Shown here piece by piece: positions 34,222 to 42,450 of a DNA stretch of 61,701 bases. The notes below the pieces were generated by a model. That model was not told the origin of the DNA, ran no database searches, and saw only the letters and a list, made by a program, of their open reading frames with translations. The position numbers and the translations under genes were made by a program. How positions within the stretch are numbered: position 1 is the first letter of the stretch; every line of letters begins with the position of its first letter. This DNA comes from an uncultured archaeon (lineage in GTDB: Archaea > Nanobdellota > Nanobdellia > Pacearchaeales > GW2011-AR1). The stretch spans positions 1 to 61,701 of the forward strand of contig CALJLT010000020.1 of NCBI GenBank assembly GCA_937982425.1, in the 5' to 3' direction.

Positions 34222-35308
34222 AAATAATATGAATAACAAGAAAAATAGAGATTTGAATTATTTGCATTTACCAAGAGCTATTTCCGATATAGATTCTCTA
34301 AAAATTTCATTATCTAAAAAAGATATAGAATTAACAAAAGAAGAAATAGAAAATATAAAAAAAGTTATAGAAAAATATCCAATGAGAATTAATTCTCATT
34401 ATCTTTCTCTAATTAAAGAAAAAAATGATCCCATCTGGAACCAATGTATTCCTAAAATTGAAGAAATAGAAGAAACTGGGGGTGAAGAAGATCCCTTAAA
34501 AGAAGAGGGAGAAGTCCCGTTTTTAACTCATAGATATCCAGATCGATGTTTATTAATTGTATCTAACACTTGTGCAATGTATTGCAGATTCTGCACTAGA
34601 AAAAGAAAAGTTGGTGAAGCTATCAAAAATCCTTCAATTGAGGATATAAGAAAAGCAATTAAGTATATAAAAAACCACAAAGAAATAAGGGACGTAATAA
34701 TTTCAGGAGGAGATCCTTTCCTTCTAGGAGATAAAACTATTGAAAAAATATTAGTTGAATTAAGACAAATTCCTCACATAGAAATGATTAGAATTGGAAC
34801 AAGGGTACCCTGCGTAATGCCTGAAAGAATTACTCATGAATTATGTAGTATTCTAAAAAAATATAATAAACGGCCTATTTTATATCTTAATACTCACTTT
34901 GAACACCCAAATGAAATAACTGAGCAAGCTAGGCTTGCTTGCGAGAGATTGATTGATTCGGGCATACAATTAGGAAATCAAAGTATAGTCTTAAAAGGGG
35001 TTAATGATGATCCAAAAATTTTCAAAGAATTGAATCAAAAACTTCTTGCAATTGGGGTAAAGCCATATTATATTTACCAACCAGATTTAGTTAAAGGAAC
35101 TTCTCATTTCAGAAATAAGGTGGAAAAAGGCCTTAAAATAATTAAAGGGTTGAGGGGACACACAAGTGGAATGGCCGTACCTCATTTTGTTATAGATTCT
35201 CCTGGAGGAGGTGGAAAAATACCCCTTCTCCCAAAATACTCCACTATAAATAAAGATGGATCAGTTGATATGATTAATTATCAAGGAAAGAAGTTTAAGT
35301 ATTTTTGA
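34214..35308 (+). CDS. kamA: Lysine 2,3-aminomutase (KamA-type radical SAM/PLP enzyme)
   Basis: A 364-residue radical SAM enzyme: Cys120, Cys124 and Cys127 in CAMYCRFC bind the 4Fe-4S cluster, ISGGDPFLLGD follows, and Lys335 in PGGGGKIPLLP is the PLP lysine. Two aspartates that hold the lysine side chain in Clostridium KamA are conserved: Asp291 (YQPDLVKG) and Asp328 (FVIDSPGG), so lysine (not glutamate) is the predicted substrate, giving beta-lysine. It has a shorter C-terminus than the 416-residue enzyme. It is the last gene of the coupled operon and overlaps the convergent gene by 14 bases. Confidence 0.9.
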   Translation: MNKNNMNNKKNRDLNYLHLPRAISDIDSLKISLSKKDIELTKEEIENIKKVIEKYPMRINSHYLSLIKEKNDPIWNQCIPKIEEIEETGGEEDPLKEEGEVPFLTHRYPDRCLLIVSNTCAMYCRFCTRKRKVGEAIKNPSIEDIRKAIKYIKNHKEIRDVIISGGDPFLLGDKTIEKILVELRQIPHIEMIRIGTRVPCVMPERITHELCSILKKYNKRPILYLNTHFEHPNEITEQARLACERLIDSGIQLGNQSIVLKGVNDDPKIFKELNQKLLAIGVKPYYIYQPDLVKGTSHFRNKVEKGLKIIKGLRGHTSGMAVPHFVIDSPGGGGKIPLLPKYSTINKDGSVDMINYQGKKFKYF

Positions 35309-35981
35309 ACTCTTTTCTTAAATATCTATTTAAGAGAAAAGGGTACTTCCTACATTTATGTTCTATTATACTTGATGAATGGTGTGCTTCAGGATATTTT
35401 AATCCTTTCAACATTAAATTTCTTTCATGGACCTCATGAAGTAAAACAAACTTTCTTTCTCTCTTTGATAAATCATCATCTAACCATATTTCTCCTTTTG
35501 GAACAAAATTATAAACTTTATCATGACCTCCCTCAGTAAAGTCAATAAAATAAAAATCACGAACAAGTTCTCCATTAACAACCCAAACTTTAAGATTATC
35601 AGAGCTATATTTTTTTAATAATTTTTTATGAATTCCTTTTAAAAGATTTTTTCTATAATTTTTTTTATACTTTAAAAAATAAGAAGATTTCATTCTTTCT
35701 TTTTGCTCTGAAGAATCTGCTTTTATTATTGCTTTTTTATAATTCATTCCTCTTGACATTAAAAAATATTCAGTAATTAAATGATTTATATAAAAAGTGA
35801 ATTCCCCTGGAGAAAATTCTTTATCTAACCAAAATTCTTTTTTTGGAATAAACTTAAATCTAAAATGTTGGCCAAAATTAGTAAATTCTTCATTTAGATT
35901 TTTTCTTACATAAGATCCATCCACTATAAAAACTTCAAATTCTCCAACAGAGATTAATTTAGAAAGATAAGGTTTTCTCAT
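35295..35981 (-). CDS. Tandem-duplicated protein with HEVHE-type putative metal site
   Basis: The 228-residue product consists of two related halves. Half 1: FEVFIVDGSYVRKN, FWLDKEFSPGEFTFYINHLI, YFLMSRGMNYKKA. Half 2: LKVWVVNGELVRDF, IWLDDDLSKRERKFVLLHE, NLMLKGLKYPEAHHSS. In half 2 HEVHE and a later His-His could bind metal, while half 1 has lost the matching residues (NHLITE). The family is uncharacterised; a protease-like role is conjecture. ATG 35981 overlaps the stop of the UlaG-like gene (TAATG), supporting this start over ATG 36005. The 23-bp repeat lies in half 1. Confidence 0.7.
   Translation of the reverse strand: MRKPYLSKLISVGEFEVFIVDGSYVRKNLNEEFTNFGQHFRFKFIPKKEFWLDKEFSPGEFTFYINHLITEYFLMSRGMNYKKAIIKADSSEQKERMKSSYFLKYKKNYRKNLLKGIHKKLLKKYSSDNLKVWVVNGELVRDFYFIDFTEGGHDKVYNFVPKGEIWLDDDLSKRERKFVLLHEVHERNLMLKGLKYPEAHHSSSIIEHKCRKYPFLLNRYLRKEFKNT
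35749..35771 (+). repeat. 23-bp direct repeat, copy 2 (inside the duplicated gene)
   Basis: Identical to 31559-31581 in the same orientation, 4190 bases away. It encodes, on the minus strand, part of EYFLMSRG in the first half of the gene at 35295-35981. The segment between the copies holds the whole ATP-grasp/GNAT/KamA operon. Confidence 0.6.
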
Positions 35982-36646
35982 TATTCCTTCTCCAAAATTT
36001 CGCATTTAAATCCTTCAGCTTCACAAAGTTCCTTAAATTCTTTGGCATTCTCTTCAGATCCTACAATAGATCCCCAATGCATCGGAACTACTAAAGAAGG
36101 TTTTATTATTTTTACCGCTTCTAATGCTTCCTCTGGATTCATGGTAAACCTCCCTCCTACGGGAAGCAATGCTACAAAAGTTTTATTTGGTTGCTTGTAT
36201 CCAGTAAGTTTTTGCATTTCAGGAATAACATCTGTATCTCCAGAATGATAAACAATAACATTGTCCATTTTTATTACATACCCAATCAATCCTTCTGATT
36301 TTCCGTGAAAGGGTTTATCTACATTATAAGCAGGTATACAATTTAATTTTACTTCTCCAAAGTCAAATTCTTGACCCGCTTCAGCAAGTTCCATCCTTAT
36401 GGGTTTTTGAAAACGAGCTATCTTACTTTGAGCATCCGCAGTTAAAACTATTTTGGTTCCTTTTTGGATGATCTTATCTATATCTTCAAAACTACAATGG
36501 TCATAATGCCCATGAGTAATCAAAATTAAATCTGCCTTGGGCAATCCTTCTTTTATCCTATAAGGATCTACATAAATAACTTTTGAATTTTTAATAAGAA
36601 AACCCGCATGGCCCAGCCAACTGATTTCAACTCCCCCTATATTCAT
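35981..36646 (-). CDS. UlaG-like metal-dependent hydrolase (UPF0173, metallo-beta-lactamase fold)
   Basis: A 221-residue hydrolase: ISWLGHAGFLIKNSKVIYVDPY at the start, metal motif THGHYDHC, HSGDTDVIPEM, LPVGGRFTMNPEEALEAV and VPMHWGS. This is the UPF0173 pattern. Members are often annotated as L-ascorbate-6-phosphate lactonase-like, but in archaea the substrate is unknown. It shares a TAATG junction with the downstream duplicated gene, so the two are probably translated together. Confidence 0.88.
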   Translation of the reverse strand: MNIGGVEISWLGHAGFLIKNSKVIYVDPYRIKEGLPKADLILITHGHYDHCSFEDIDKIIQKGTKIVLTADAQSKIARFQKPIRMELAEAGQEFDFGEVKLNCIPAYNVDKPFHGKSEGLIGYVIKMDNVIVYHSGDTDVIPEMQKLTGYKQPNKTFVALLPVGGRFTMNPEEALEAVKIIKPSLVVPMHWGSIVGSEENAKEFKELCEAEGFKCEILEKE

Positions 36647-36670
36647 AAGTTAAAATAATCAAACTAGTTT

Positions 36671-37726
36671 TTAAGAGTTTTTATTCAAATATTCCATAAT
36701 TCTATTCTTAAATTTTTGAAAGTCTTCAGATTTTATTCTTGCTGCTGCTGCAGGAAAATGTCCTCCACCACTAGCCTCTTCCAAACCATTACAAGCATAT
36801 TGCATTAAAGAACCCATATCTTCATTTTTACCTTGATTTCTCGCAGAAATTTTCATAACTCCATTTGTTCTTCTATAAAAAATAAAAGAATAATCTGGTT
36901 TTATTTTAGAAATTAAACTTGAAACATAAGAAGTTAATTCATATTTAGAATCAATCTCATAAAAGTAAACTTTTTCTTCAGGAAAAAATTCTTTTTTATC
37001 CGAAAAATCTTCAACAATCCTATCAACTTCTTCCTCAATTATATCGTGTATTCTATCCAATTCTTCTAAATCTCTTTTTTTTATCAAATCGTAAACATAA
37101 GAAACATTCATTTTATAATAAACTAAGGCTGAAGAAATTTTTCTTGCAATTCTTCCTGGAACAGAACTAGAAATATTTTCTAAACTAACTTCTGGGTAAA
37201 TCTTCATTATGTATTCTAAATTTTCGGATTTATTATAAGAAAATTCTGAAAAGAGTGTTGAACATAAAAGCCAATCCCACTCTGAAGAATCAAATACTTC
37301 TCTTCCCAAATCAAAAACTGTCAAAGCAGAGCAATCTTCAGAAATAGTTTTTATAATTTTATTAAATCCATAAACATTAGAACTCATGGGATGATGATCA
37401 ATTAAAAAAACGTCCATCTTTGTTCTTAATTCAACATATCCTTCAAAATCAATAGAATCAACCCCTAAATCACAAAAGAAAACTTTAGTTATGCCCTTCC
37501 CTTCTAAAGTATAAATTACTTCTTTGATCATATTAGGATTGATACTTAAAAAATCAATATACTCTATCTTTAAATTCTTCTTTTCAAGAATTTTTTCCAA
37601 AAAGACTGCAGAAGCAATTCCATCTAAATCATTGTGAGTCAAAATAGCTATCTTATCTCTGAAAGTAATTAAATCAACAAACTCAAAAAATTCTTTCTTA
37701 CTTCCCTTCAAATACTCTATGCGCAT
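36671..37726 (-). CDS. DHH/DHHA1 family phosphoesterase
   Basis: A 351-residue protein with the DHH motifs ILTHNDLDGIASAVFL, VFFCDLGVDS and VFLIDHHPMSS, and the C-terminal DHHA1 motif ASGGGHFPAAAARI. There is no OB-fold, unlike the RecJ-like protein at 2395-4044. Stand-alone DHH-DHHA1 proteins cleave nanoRNA, pAp or cyclic dinucleotides. It is one of three DHH proteins in this window. Its ATG is 24 bases downstream of a TATA-like region on the minus strand. Confidence 0.88.
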   Translation of the reverse strand: MRIEYLKGSKKEFFEFVDLITFRDKIAILTHNDLDGIASAVFLEKILEKKNLKIEYIDFLSINPNMIKEVIYTLEGKGITKVFFCDLGVDSIDFEGYVELRTKMDVFLIDHHPMSSNVYGFNKIIKTISEDCSALTVFDLGREVFDSSEWDWLLCSTLFSEFSYNKSENLEYIMKIYPEVSLENISSSVPGRIARKISSALVYYKMNVSYVYDLIKKRDLEELDRIHDIIEEEVDRIVEDFSDKKEFFPEEKVYFYEIDSKYELTSYVSSLISKIKPDYSFIFYRRTNGVMKISARNQGKNEDMGSLMQYACNGLEEASGGGHFPAAAARIKSEDFQKFKNRIMEYLNKNS

Positions 37727-37784
37727 AAAAAAGGAAAATCTTTATCCTTTTTATAAATTTAGTTAAAATAAAAATAAGGGATAA

Positions 37785-37871
37785 TTAATATTCCTCATCT
37801 TCATCATCGAAGTCTTCATCATCTTCATCATCGAAGTCTTCATCATCCATATCTTGATATTCTTTAGGCAT
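37785..37871 (-). CDS. 28-residue highly acidic peptide with strong ribosome-binding site
   Basis: ATG 37871 is preceded on the minus strand by GGAGG (37884-37880) with 8-base spacing, close to ideal. The product is MPKEYQDMDDEDFDD... ending EEY; 19 of 28 residues are Asp or Glu. The coding region holds two perfect copies of a 24-bp repeat. Such peptides could mimic nucleic acid or bind basic proteins; unknown. Coding is supported by the Shine-Dalgarno and by a TATA-like TTTAAAAT upstream. The rest of the 325-base gap around it holds a weak hairpin (37930-37944) and nothing else I recognise. Confidence 0.65.
   Translation of the reverse strand: MPKEYQDMDDEDFDDEDDEDFDDEDEEY
37799..37846. repeat. 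24-bp tandem repeat, two perfect copies
   Basis: Copies at 37799-37822 and 37823-37846 (unit starting CTTCATCATCGAAG) are identical and lie in frame within the acidic peptide gene, encoding the 8-residue unit DDEDFDDE. Replication slippage could change the length of this peptide in units of eight residues. Confidence 0.9.
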
Positions 37872-38052
37872 AATAATATCCTCCGTTTAATTAAATTTGT
37901 ATTTTTCTAAGTTATTTTAAACCTTTCGTGTAACCAAAAGTTACAAATAAAAAAAGAAAAATTTAAGAAGGGTCATTTACAGAAAAACCTATCTTCTAGA
38001 GTATAGAAATTTGAAGGTATAAGTTTAAATATTTCAAAAAACTATATTCTTA

Positions 38053-38271
38053 ATGGTAATGGAATCAAATGCTTATTTAAATGCTCTAAAAAAACAGCGT
38101 GGAGAAATGGATAAAATCCATGTTGCTAAATCAAGAAGTTCGGAAATTTTAGAAAAGCAGGATAAAAAATGTGCTAAATGTCACAAATCTTTAAGAGCCC
38201 CATTTTACAAACTTGTGGGTAAAGAATTTATTTGTTCTGATTGTCTTGTTCAAATGGCCCCCAGAAGATAA
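38053..38271 (+). CDS. Small zinc-ribbon protein, 72 aa
   Basis: Four cysteines in two pairs, CAKCHKSL and CSDCLVQ, about 20 residues apart, make a zinc ribbon or treble-clef finger. The N-terminal half is helical and charged. Size and layout recall small DPANN zinc-finger proteins of unknown role. A second ATG two codons downstream is an alternative start. TATA-like TTTAAATATTT lies about 23 bases upstream. Converges on asnS. Confidence 0.75.
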   Translation: MVMESNAYLNALKKQRGEMDKIHVAKSRSSEILEKQDKKCAKCHKSLRAPFYKLVGKEFICSDCLVQMAPRR

Positions 38272-38286
38272 AATTATTTATAAAAA

Positions 38287-39597
38287 TTAAGGACTTAATC
38301 TCCTCATTTTCCTAGGGAAAGCAATTGCATCCTTAATATCTTTTAAACCACATATCCAAGAAATAACTCTCTCAACACCCATTCCAAATCCTCCATGAGG
38401 AATAGAACCATACCTTCTAGAATCAAAATAAAATTCATAATTATCAAGTTTCTCTCCTTCTCTCTTTAAATTTTCTTTTATAACTTCTATATTTTCTTCT
38501 CTTTGGGAGGCACCAAATAATTCTCCATAACCTTCAGGACCTATAACATCAAACCCTTGAACTGTTTTTTCCTTTTCTGACTTACTCCTTGTTTCTGGAG
38601 ATTCTTTCATATAAAACGCTTTAACTGCCTTAGGATAATCTGTAACAATTATAGGTGTATCAAAAAGTTCACTTAATTTATCTTCTTCAACAGTTCTCAA
38701 ATCTTTTCCCCACGGAATTTCAAATTTAAAATTTTTCTTCAATAAATTTAATGCTTCTGTATAAGTTATTTTAGGAAAATCTTTTTTAATAGTTGCCTTC
38801 AAAGTTTTAGTATCTCTTTCCAAAATTTTTAATTCTTCCTCATTATTCTCCAAAACTTTTTTTACTATATGCTTCATTAAACCTTCTGCATATTCCTGGA
38901 GATTTTCAAAAGTGGACCAAGCAACTTCCATTTCAGCGTGCCAATATTCAGTTAGGTGTCTTGAAGTATTTGATTTTTCTGCTCTAAATGAAGGAGCTAT
39001 ACAATAAATTTTTTCCAAAGCAAAAATAGCAGTTTCTGCATGGAGTTGCCAGGTTTGTGCCAGGTAAGCTTTTTTATCAAAATATTTAACTTCAAAAACA
39101 GATGAACCTGATTCTCCTGCAGCGCTTAAAATTGTTGGACTTTGAAATTCGTAAAAACCCTTATCTCTAAAATATTCATGAATTGCTCCAAAAACACTAT
39201 GCCTAATCTTCATAATTGCAGTCATCTTCCGACTTCTCAACCACAAATGTCTTCTATCCCCTAAAAGCTCTTCGTTCAAATCTTTATTTATAGGATAATC
39301 TTCAGCAATATGAACAATATTTATTTTACTAACTTCAATTTCATAACCAGTTGGAGCTCTCTTATCTTCCTTTATCTCTCCTTCCAATTCAACAGAACTT
39401 TCAATTTTTAATTTATTGATTTCGTTCCATTGATTTTCAAAATTTTCTCTTTTCAAAATACATTGAATAATATTTGTAGAATCTCTTAAAACTAAAAAAT
39501 ACATTTTATTAGAACCCCGTTCTCTGTAAATCCAACCCCGCACAGCTACTTTCCCTTTGCCTTTTTTCATCGCATCAGAAATTGAAATAAACTTCAT
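38287..39597 (-). CDS. asnS: Asparaginyl-tRNA synthetase
   Basis: A 436-residue class IIb synthetase. An N-terminal OB anticodon-binding domain (VRGWIYRERGSNKMYFLVLRD) is followed by the catalytic core: motif 2 APSFRAEKSNTSRHLTEYW, and motif 3 GFGMGVERVISW near the end. TSRHLTEYWHAEMEVAW favours AsnRS over AspRS. It charges tRNA-Asn, which is encoded at 27185-27258. Its partner cluster holds AspRS, GatE and GatD on the same strand. Confidence 0.93.
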   Translation of the reverse strand: MKFISISDAMKKGKGKVAVRGWIYRERGSNKMYFLVLRDSTNIIQCILKRENFENQWNEINKLKIESSVELEGEIKEDKRAPTGYEIEVSKINIVHIAEDYPINKDLNEELLGDRRHLWLRSRKMTAIMKIRHSVFGAIHEYFRDKGFYEFQSPTILSAAGESGSSVFEVKYFDKKAYLAQTWQLHAETAIFALEKIYCIAPSFRAEKSNTSRHLTEYWHAEMEVAWSTFENLQEYAEGLMKHIVKKVLENNEEELKILERDTKTLKATIKKDFPKITYTEALNLLKKNFKFEIPWGKDLRTVEEDKLSELFDTPIIVTDYPKAVKAFYMKESPETRSKSEKEKTVQGFDVIGPEGYGELFGASQREENIEVIKENLKREGEKLDNYEFYFDSRRYGSIPHGGFGMGVERVISWICGLKDIKDAIAFPRKMRRLSP

Positions 39598-39636
39598 AAG
39601 AAAATTAATTTTTCAAGGTTTAATAATATTTTGAAA

Positions 39637-40362
39637 TTAAATTTCATATATTGATCCCGTACAATTATAATCTTTTTTATGGGAAGAAGAAATATCTATC
39701 TCTCCCCTAAACCAACTATTTACAAAATAACTAAAGTTATCCAATGGATAGTAACAAGTAGAATTTTTATATTCAGCCAAAGAATCATACTGTTCGTTTA
39801 TTTCTTCTAAAGAAAGCCATATTTCTTCTTCACTGAGTCCTTGAGAAAATAATTCTTGTTTAAATTCCTCGCTATAAGTTATATTCGTCTCACCATAGTA
39901 TGAAAAAAGTTTACATCTTTCGTTTTCAATCCCCCTTATTTCATAGTATCCTTCGGTACTTTGCAAAACTCCAAAAAATTCGAAATTAAAAACATTGGTA
40001 AAATTTGAAGGTATACATTTTTCAGAAGCAAGAATAAAACAACTTTCATTATAACTACAATCCCAAAATACAGGCTCGGGATTAAAATAATAATCTAAAA
40101 AAGTTATAAATGCAAAAAGAAAAATTATTCCCAAAACAAAGAGTAAAAATTTAAGAAAATTTTTTTTCCTTTCAACTGATCTCATTTTTTTTTCTAATTT
40201 TTTTCTTCTAATTTTAGGAGCTGGATCAAATACAATTTCCGCAGCTTTATTTATTTCATACTCACTAAATCCTCTATCTAATAAATTCCTTTTTATAGAA
40301 CTCAAATTATGTCCTTTTTCTTTCCACTTTTCAAGATAATTTATTATTTCCTGATTAGCCAT
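39637..40362 (-). CDS. Single-pass membrane protein with N-terminal helical domain
   Basis: A 241-residue protein: a small cytoplasmic helical hairpin at 1-45 (IINYLEKWKEKGHNLSSIKRNLLDRGFSEYEI, resembling SHOCT-like modules common in DPANN membrane proteins), one membrane helix at about 68-90, and an outer domain of about 150 residues with seven cysteines and several N-x-S/T sites. No family recognised. It lies between AspRS and AsnRS on the same strand, though a translation role is not implied. Confidence 0.65.
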   Translation of the reverse strand: MANQEIINYLEKWKEKGHNLSSIKRNLLDRGFSEYEINKAAEIVFDPAPKIRRKKLEKKMRSVERKKNFLKFLLFVLGIIFLFAFITFLDYYFNPEPVFWDCSYNESCFILASEKCIPSNFTNVFNFEFFGVLQSTEGYYEIRGIENERCKLFSYYGETNITYSEEFKQELFSQGLSEEEIWLSLEEINEQYDSLAEYKNSTCYYPLDNFSYFVNSWFRGEIDISSSHKKDYNCTGSIYEI

Positions 40363-40394
40363 TATAAAATTAAAGAAATCAAGATTATAAAAAT

Positions 40395-41666
40395 CTATGG
40401 AGTGAGTCTTCTTCGATCTCTAGGAAAGAGAGTAACTTCTCTTATATTTTCAACACCCAATATGGCTTGAGAGAGACGTTCTAACCCGATACTCCATCCT
40501 GAGTGCATTGGAGCCCCATATCTGAAAGCATCTACGTACCAACTAAAATCTTTTGGATTTAAACCTTTATTTTTAAGTTGCTTAATTAAAATTTCTGCAA
40601 CATGTACTCTTTGGCCTCCTGAACTTATTTCCAATCCCCCATAAAGAGCATCAAAACCTCCGGAAACTTTTTCATTTTTTGGCCAGATATAAAATGGTTT
40701 TATTGAAGAGGGCCATTCATAAGTAAAAACTATTGAATTCGGAAATAATTCGCAAAGTTTCTTTTCTGCAGAAGGATCAAAATCTTCCCCTTCTTTCATT
40801 TTAAAACCATTTTTATTTAAAATTTCAAGCGCTTCAGAATATTTCAAATATTTAGATTTAGGTACCTTCAAATCTAATTTTAAAATCTTTAATTCTTTCT
40901 CACAATCTTTTAAAATTTTTTTAACAATAAATTGAACGCTCTTTTCCAAATAATTCATAACTTGCATATCATCGCAAAAACCTATTTCTATATCCATCTG
41001 CCTAATTTCATTTATATGTCTCGTAGTATCATGTTTTTCTGCTCTCCAAATAGGACCAGTTGAGAAAACTTTTTCTAATGAAATAGCCATTAATTGTTTA
41101 TACAGTTGAGGAGATTGCGCCAAATATGCATCTTTATCAAAATATTTTATTTTAAATAAGTCTGTTCCTCCCTCTGTAGAAGTTGCTATAATTCCGGGCG
41201 GTTGAATTTCCATAAACCCTTCTTTATAAAAAAATTCCCTAAATCCATTTATAATTGTAGATTGTATTCTAAATCTAGCAGCAACCTCTGGTTTTCTTAA
41301 ATCTAAAGAACGATTGTCTAATCGATTCATTAAATCTGTATTAGTAGTTTTTTCATTTACATGAATAGGAAGTTTTTCTGCTTTATTCAAAATTTTTAAC
41401 TCATGAACAAAAACTTCTAAATTGGATAAAACAAAATCAGCTTTGACTTTTGCTTCTTTAACTTCCCCCACAATTTCAACTACACTCTCTAAACTTAAAT
41501 TTTCAATTTCTTTCAAAAGTTCTTCTTTAACAACACATTGAACAATTCCTGTATTATCTCTCAATAGAATAAACTTTAATTTTGACAATCCTCTAATTTC
41601 ATGGATCCATCCTTTAATTAAAACTTTTTTTTCTGGTCTTAATTTTTCAATATAACTTCTCTCCAT
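40395..41666 (-). CDS. aspS: Aspartyl-tRNA synthetase (archaeal type)
   Basis: A 423-residue class IIb synthetase with the OB domain IKGWIHEIRGLSKLKFILLRD, motif 2 GPIWRAEKHDTTRHINEI and motif 3 SIGLERLSQAILG. It is of the compact archaeal/eukaryotic type with no bacterial GAD insertion. ATG 41666 is chosen; the frame reaches a TTG at 41675. A promoter block shared with gatE (see 41683-41702) lies just upstream. Whether it is discriminating for tRNA-Asp cannot be judged; AsnRS presence suggests it may be. Confidence 0.93.
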   Translation of the reverse strand: MERSYIEKLRPEKKVLIKGWIHEIRGLSKLKFILLRDNTGIVQCVVKEELLKEIENLSLESVVEIVGEVKEAKVKADFVLSNLEVFVHELKILNKAEKLPIHVNEKTTNTDLMNRLDNRSLDLRKPEVAARFRIQSTIINGFREFFYKEGFMEIQPPGIIATSTEGGTDLFKIKYFDKDAYLAQSPQLYKQLMAISLEKVFSTGPIWRAEKHDTTRHINEIRQMDIEIGFCDDMQVMNYLEKSVQFIVKKILKDCEKELKILKLDLKVPKSKYLKYSEALEILNKNGFKMKEGEDFDPSAEKKLCELFPNSIVFTYEWPSSIKPFYIWPKNEKVSGGFDALYGGLEISSGGQRVHVAEILIKQLKNKGLNPKDFSWYVDAFRYGAPMHSGWSIGLERLSQAILGVENIREVTLFPRDRRRLTP

Positions 41667-41682
41667 ATCAATCAAAAAGAAG

Positions 41683-41702
41683 AAGGATTTATTAAATTAT
41701 TC
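41683..41702 (-). promoter_or_regulatory. 20-bp promoter-like sequence upstream of aspS, shared with gatE
   Basis: AAGGATTTATTAAATTATTC occurs here and again at 43917-43936. Read on the minus strand both contain TTTAATAAAT about 20-25 bases before an ATG (aspS and gatE), as a TATA box would. Both copies also span the stop codon of the following upstream gene. A shared promoter origin is likely. Confidence 0.5.
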
Positions 41703-42086
41703 TTTCTTACTCTCATAAATTAATTTTGCTTCTCCAGAAAAAGTTCCATTACTATTTTTAACCCAATAGTGGCTTGTCTTTTCCAAATTTGAAACAGAAT
41801 AAGTAAAATCTAAATTTCCATCTAAATCATAGTCAAAAAAAACCGGATTTATTATATTTCCCGGAATTATTCTTAAGGTATCTGGAGTTTGAAAATAAAA
41901 AGAGTCCAAACTTTTAGTTCTAGATAAAATTGCGGAATAATTCTTTCCTTCATTTTTATAAGAAATAAAACTCAATTTCTCAATTAGATTATCCCCTCTC
42001 AAATCGTGTTCCCCTAAAAATTTTTCCTTTTCGCAACCCGAGGTAAATCCAATTCCAATCATAAAAGCCAATAAAAATTTTTTCAT
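41697..42086 (-). CDS. Small putative lipoprotein with Ca-binding-like repeat
   Basis: A 129-residue protein with a signal peptide and lipobox-like FTSGC; Cys18 is the probable lipid-attachment site. The body contains FDYDLDGNLDFTYS, a D-x-D-x-D-G calcium-binding loop of the kind in FG-GAP and dockerin/EF-hand-like proteins. It is a surface-anchored protein of unknown role. It sits between AspRS and another small EF-hand-like protein. Confidence 0.7.
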   Translation of the reverse strand: MKKFLLAFMIGIGFTSGCEKEKFLGEHDLRGDNLIEKLSFISYKNEGKNYSAILSRTKSLDSFYFQTPDTLRIIPGNIINPVFFDYDLDGNLDFTYSVSNLEKTSHYWVKNSNGTFSGEAKLIYESKKE

Positions 42087-42116
42087 GGATTTAATTAGAA
42101 TAAAGTATATTTAAAT

Positions 42117-42419
42117 TTATTTGGGAATTTTATCGTAACCCCTCTTAAAATCTTCATAACTAGGCATATAAGAAGAAGGTTTATCTAAAACTTCACACAA
42201 AGAATCCATTCTATATTGCTCGTTCTTACTAATAATTCCATTTAAATCATAATCTACATGTTTAATTAGGGATTTTCTATAAAATTCCTTGTCTTTCTGG
42301 ATCTCTTTATTTTTATTAATTTCTATGCAACTTAAATAAGAAGAAATTCCAAAAAAAAGAATTAAAACAGATCTATCTAATATTCTGTTCAAATTATTAA
42401 ACCTCTTTGAATTTTTCAT
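42117..42419 (-). CDS. Small membrane-anchored EF-hand-like protein
   Basis: A 100-residue product with an N-terminal membrane helix (about 12-30, ILDRSVLILFFGISSYLSCI) and the loop DYDLNGIISKNE, which fits an EF-hand calcium loop (D-x-D-x-N-G-I). ATG 42419 is used; the frame extends to GTG 42440. It neighbours the lipoprotein gene, which also has an acidic Ca-like loop, so the pair may form an envelope unit. Confidence 0.6.
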   Translation of the reverse strand: MKNSKRFNNLNRILDRSVLILFFGISSYLSCIEINKNKEIQKDKEFYRKSLIKHVDYDLNGIISKNEQYRMDSLCEVLDKPSSYMPSYEDFKRGYDKIPK

Positions 42420-42450
42420 CAAGAGATGACTGAATTTCACTTTTTAAAAC

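Noticed and set aside
37930..37944. GTAAC-CAAAA-GTTAC hairpin as a regulator site
   Set aside because: Only 5 bp in AT-rich DNA; expected often by chance.
41697..42419. The two small envelope proteins as a toxin-antitoxin pair
   Set aside because: Both have export or membrane signals and acidic Ca-like loops; no toxin motif, no overlap, no known antitoxin fold.
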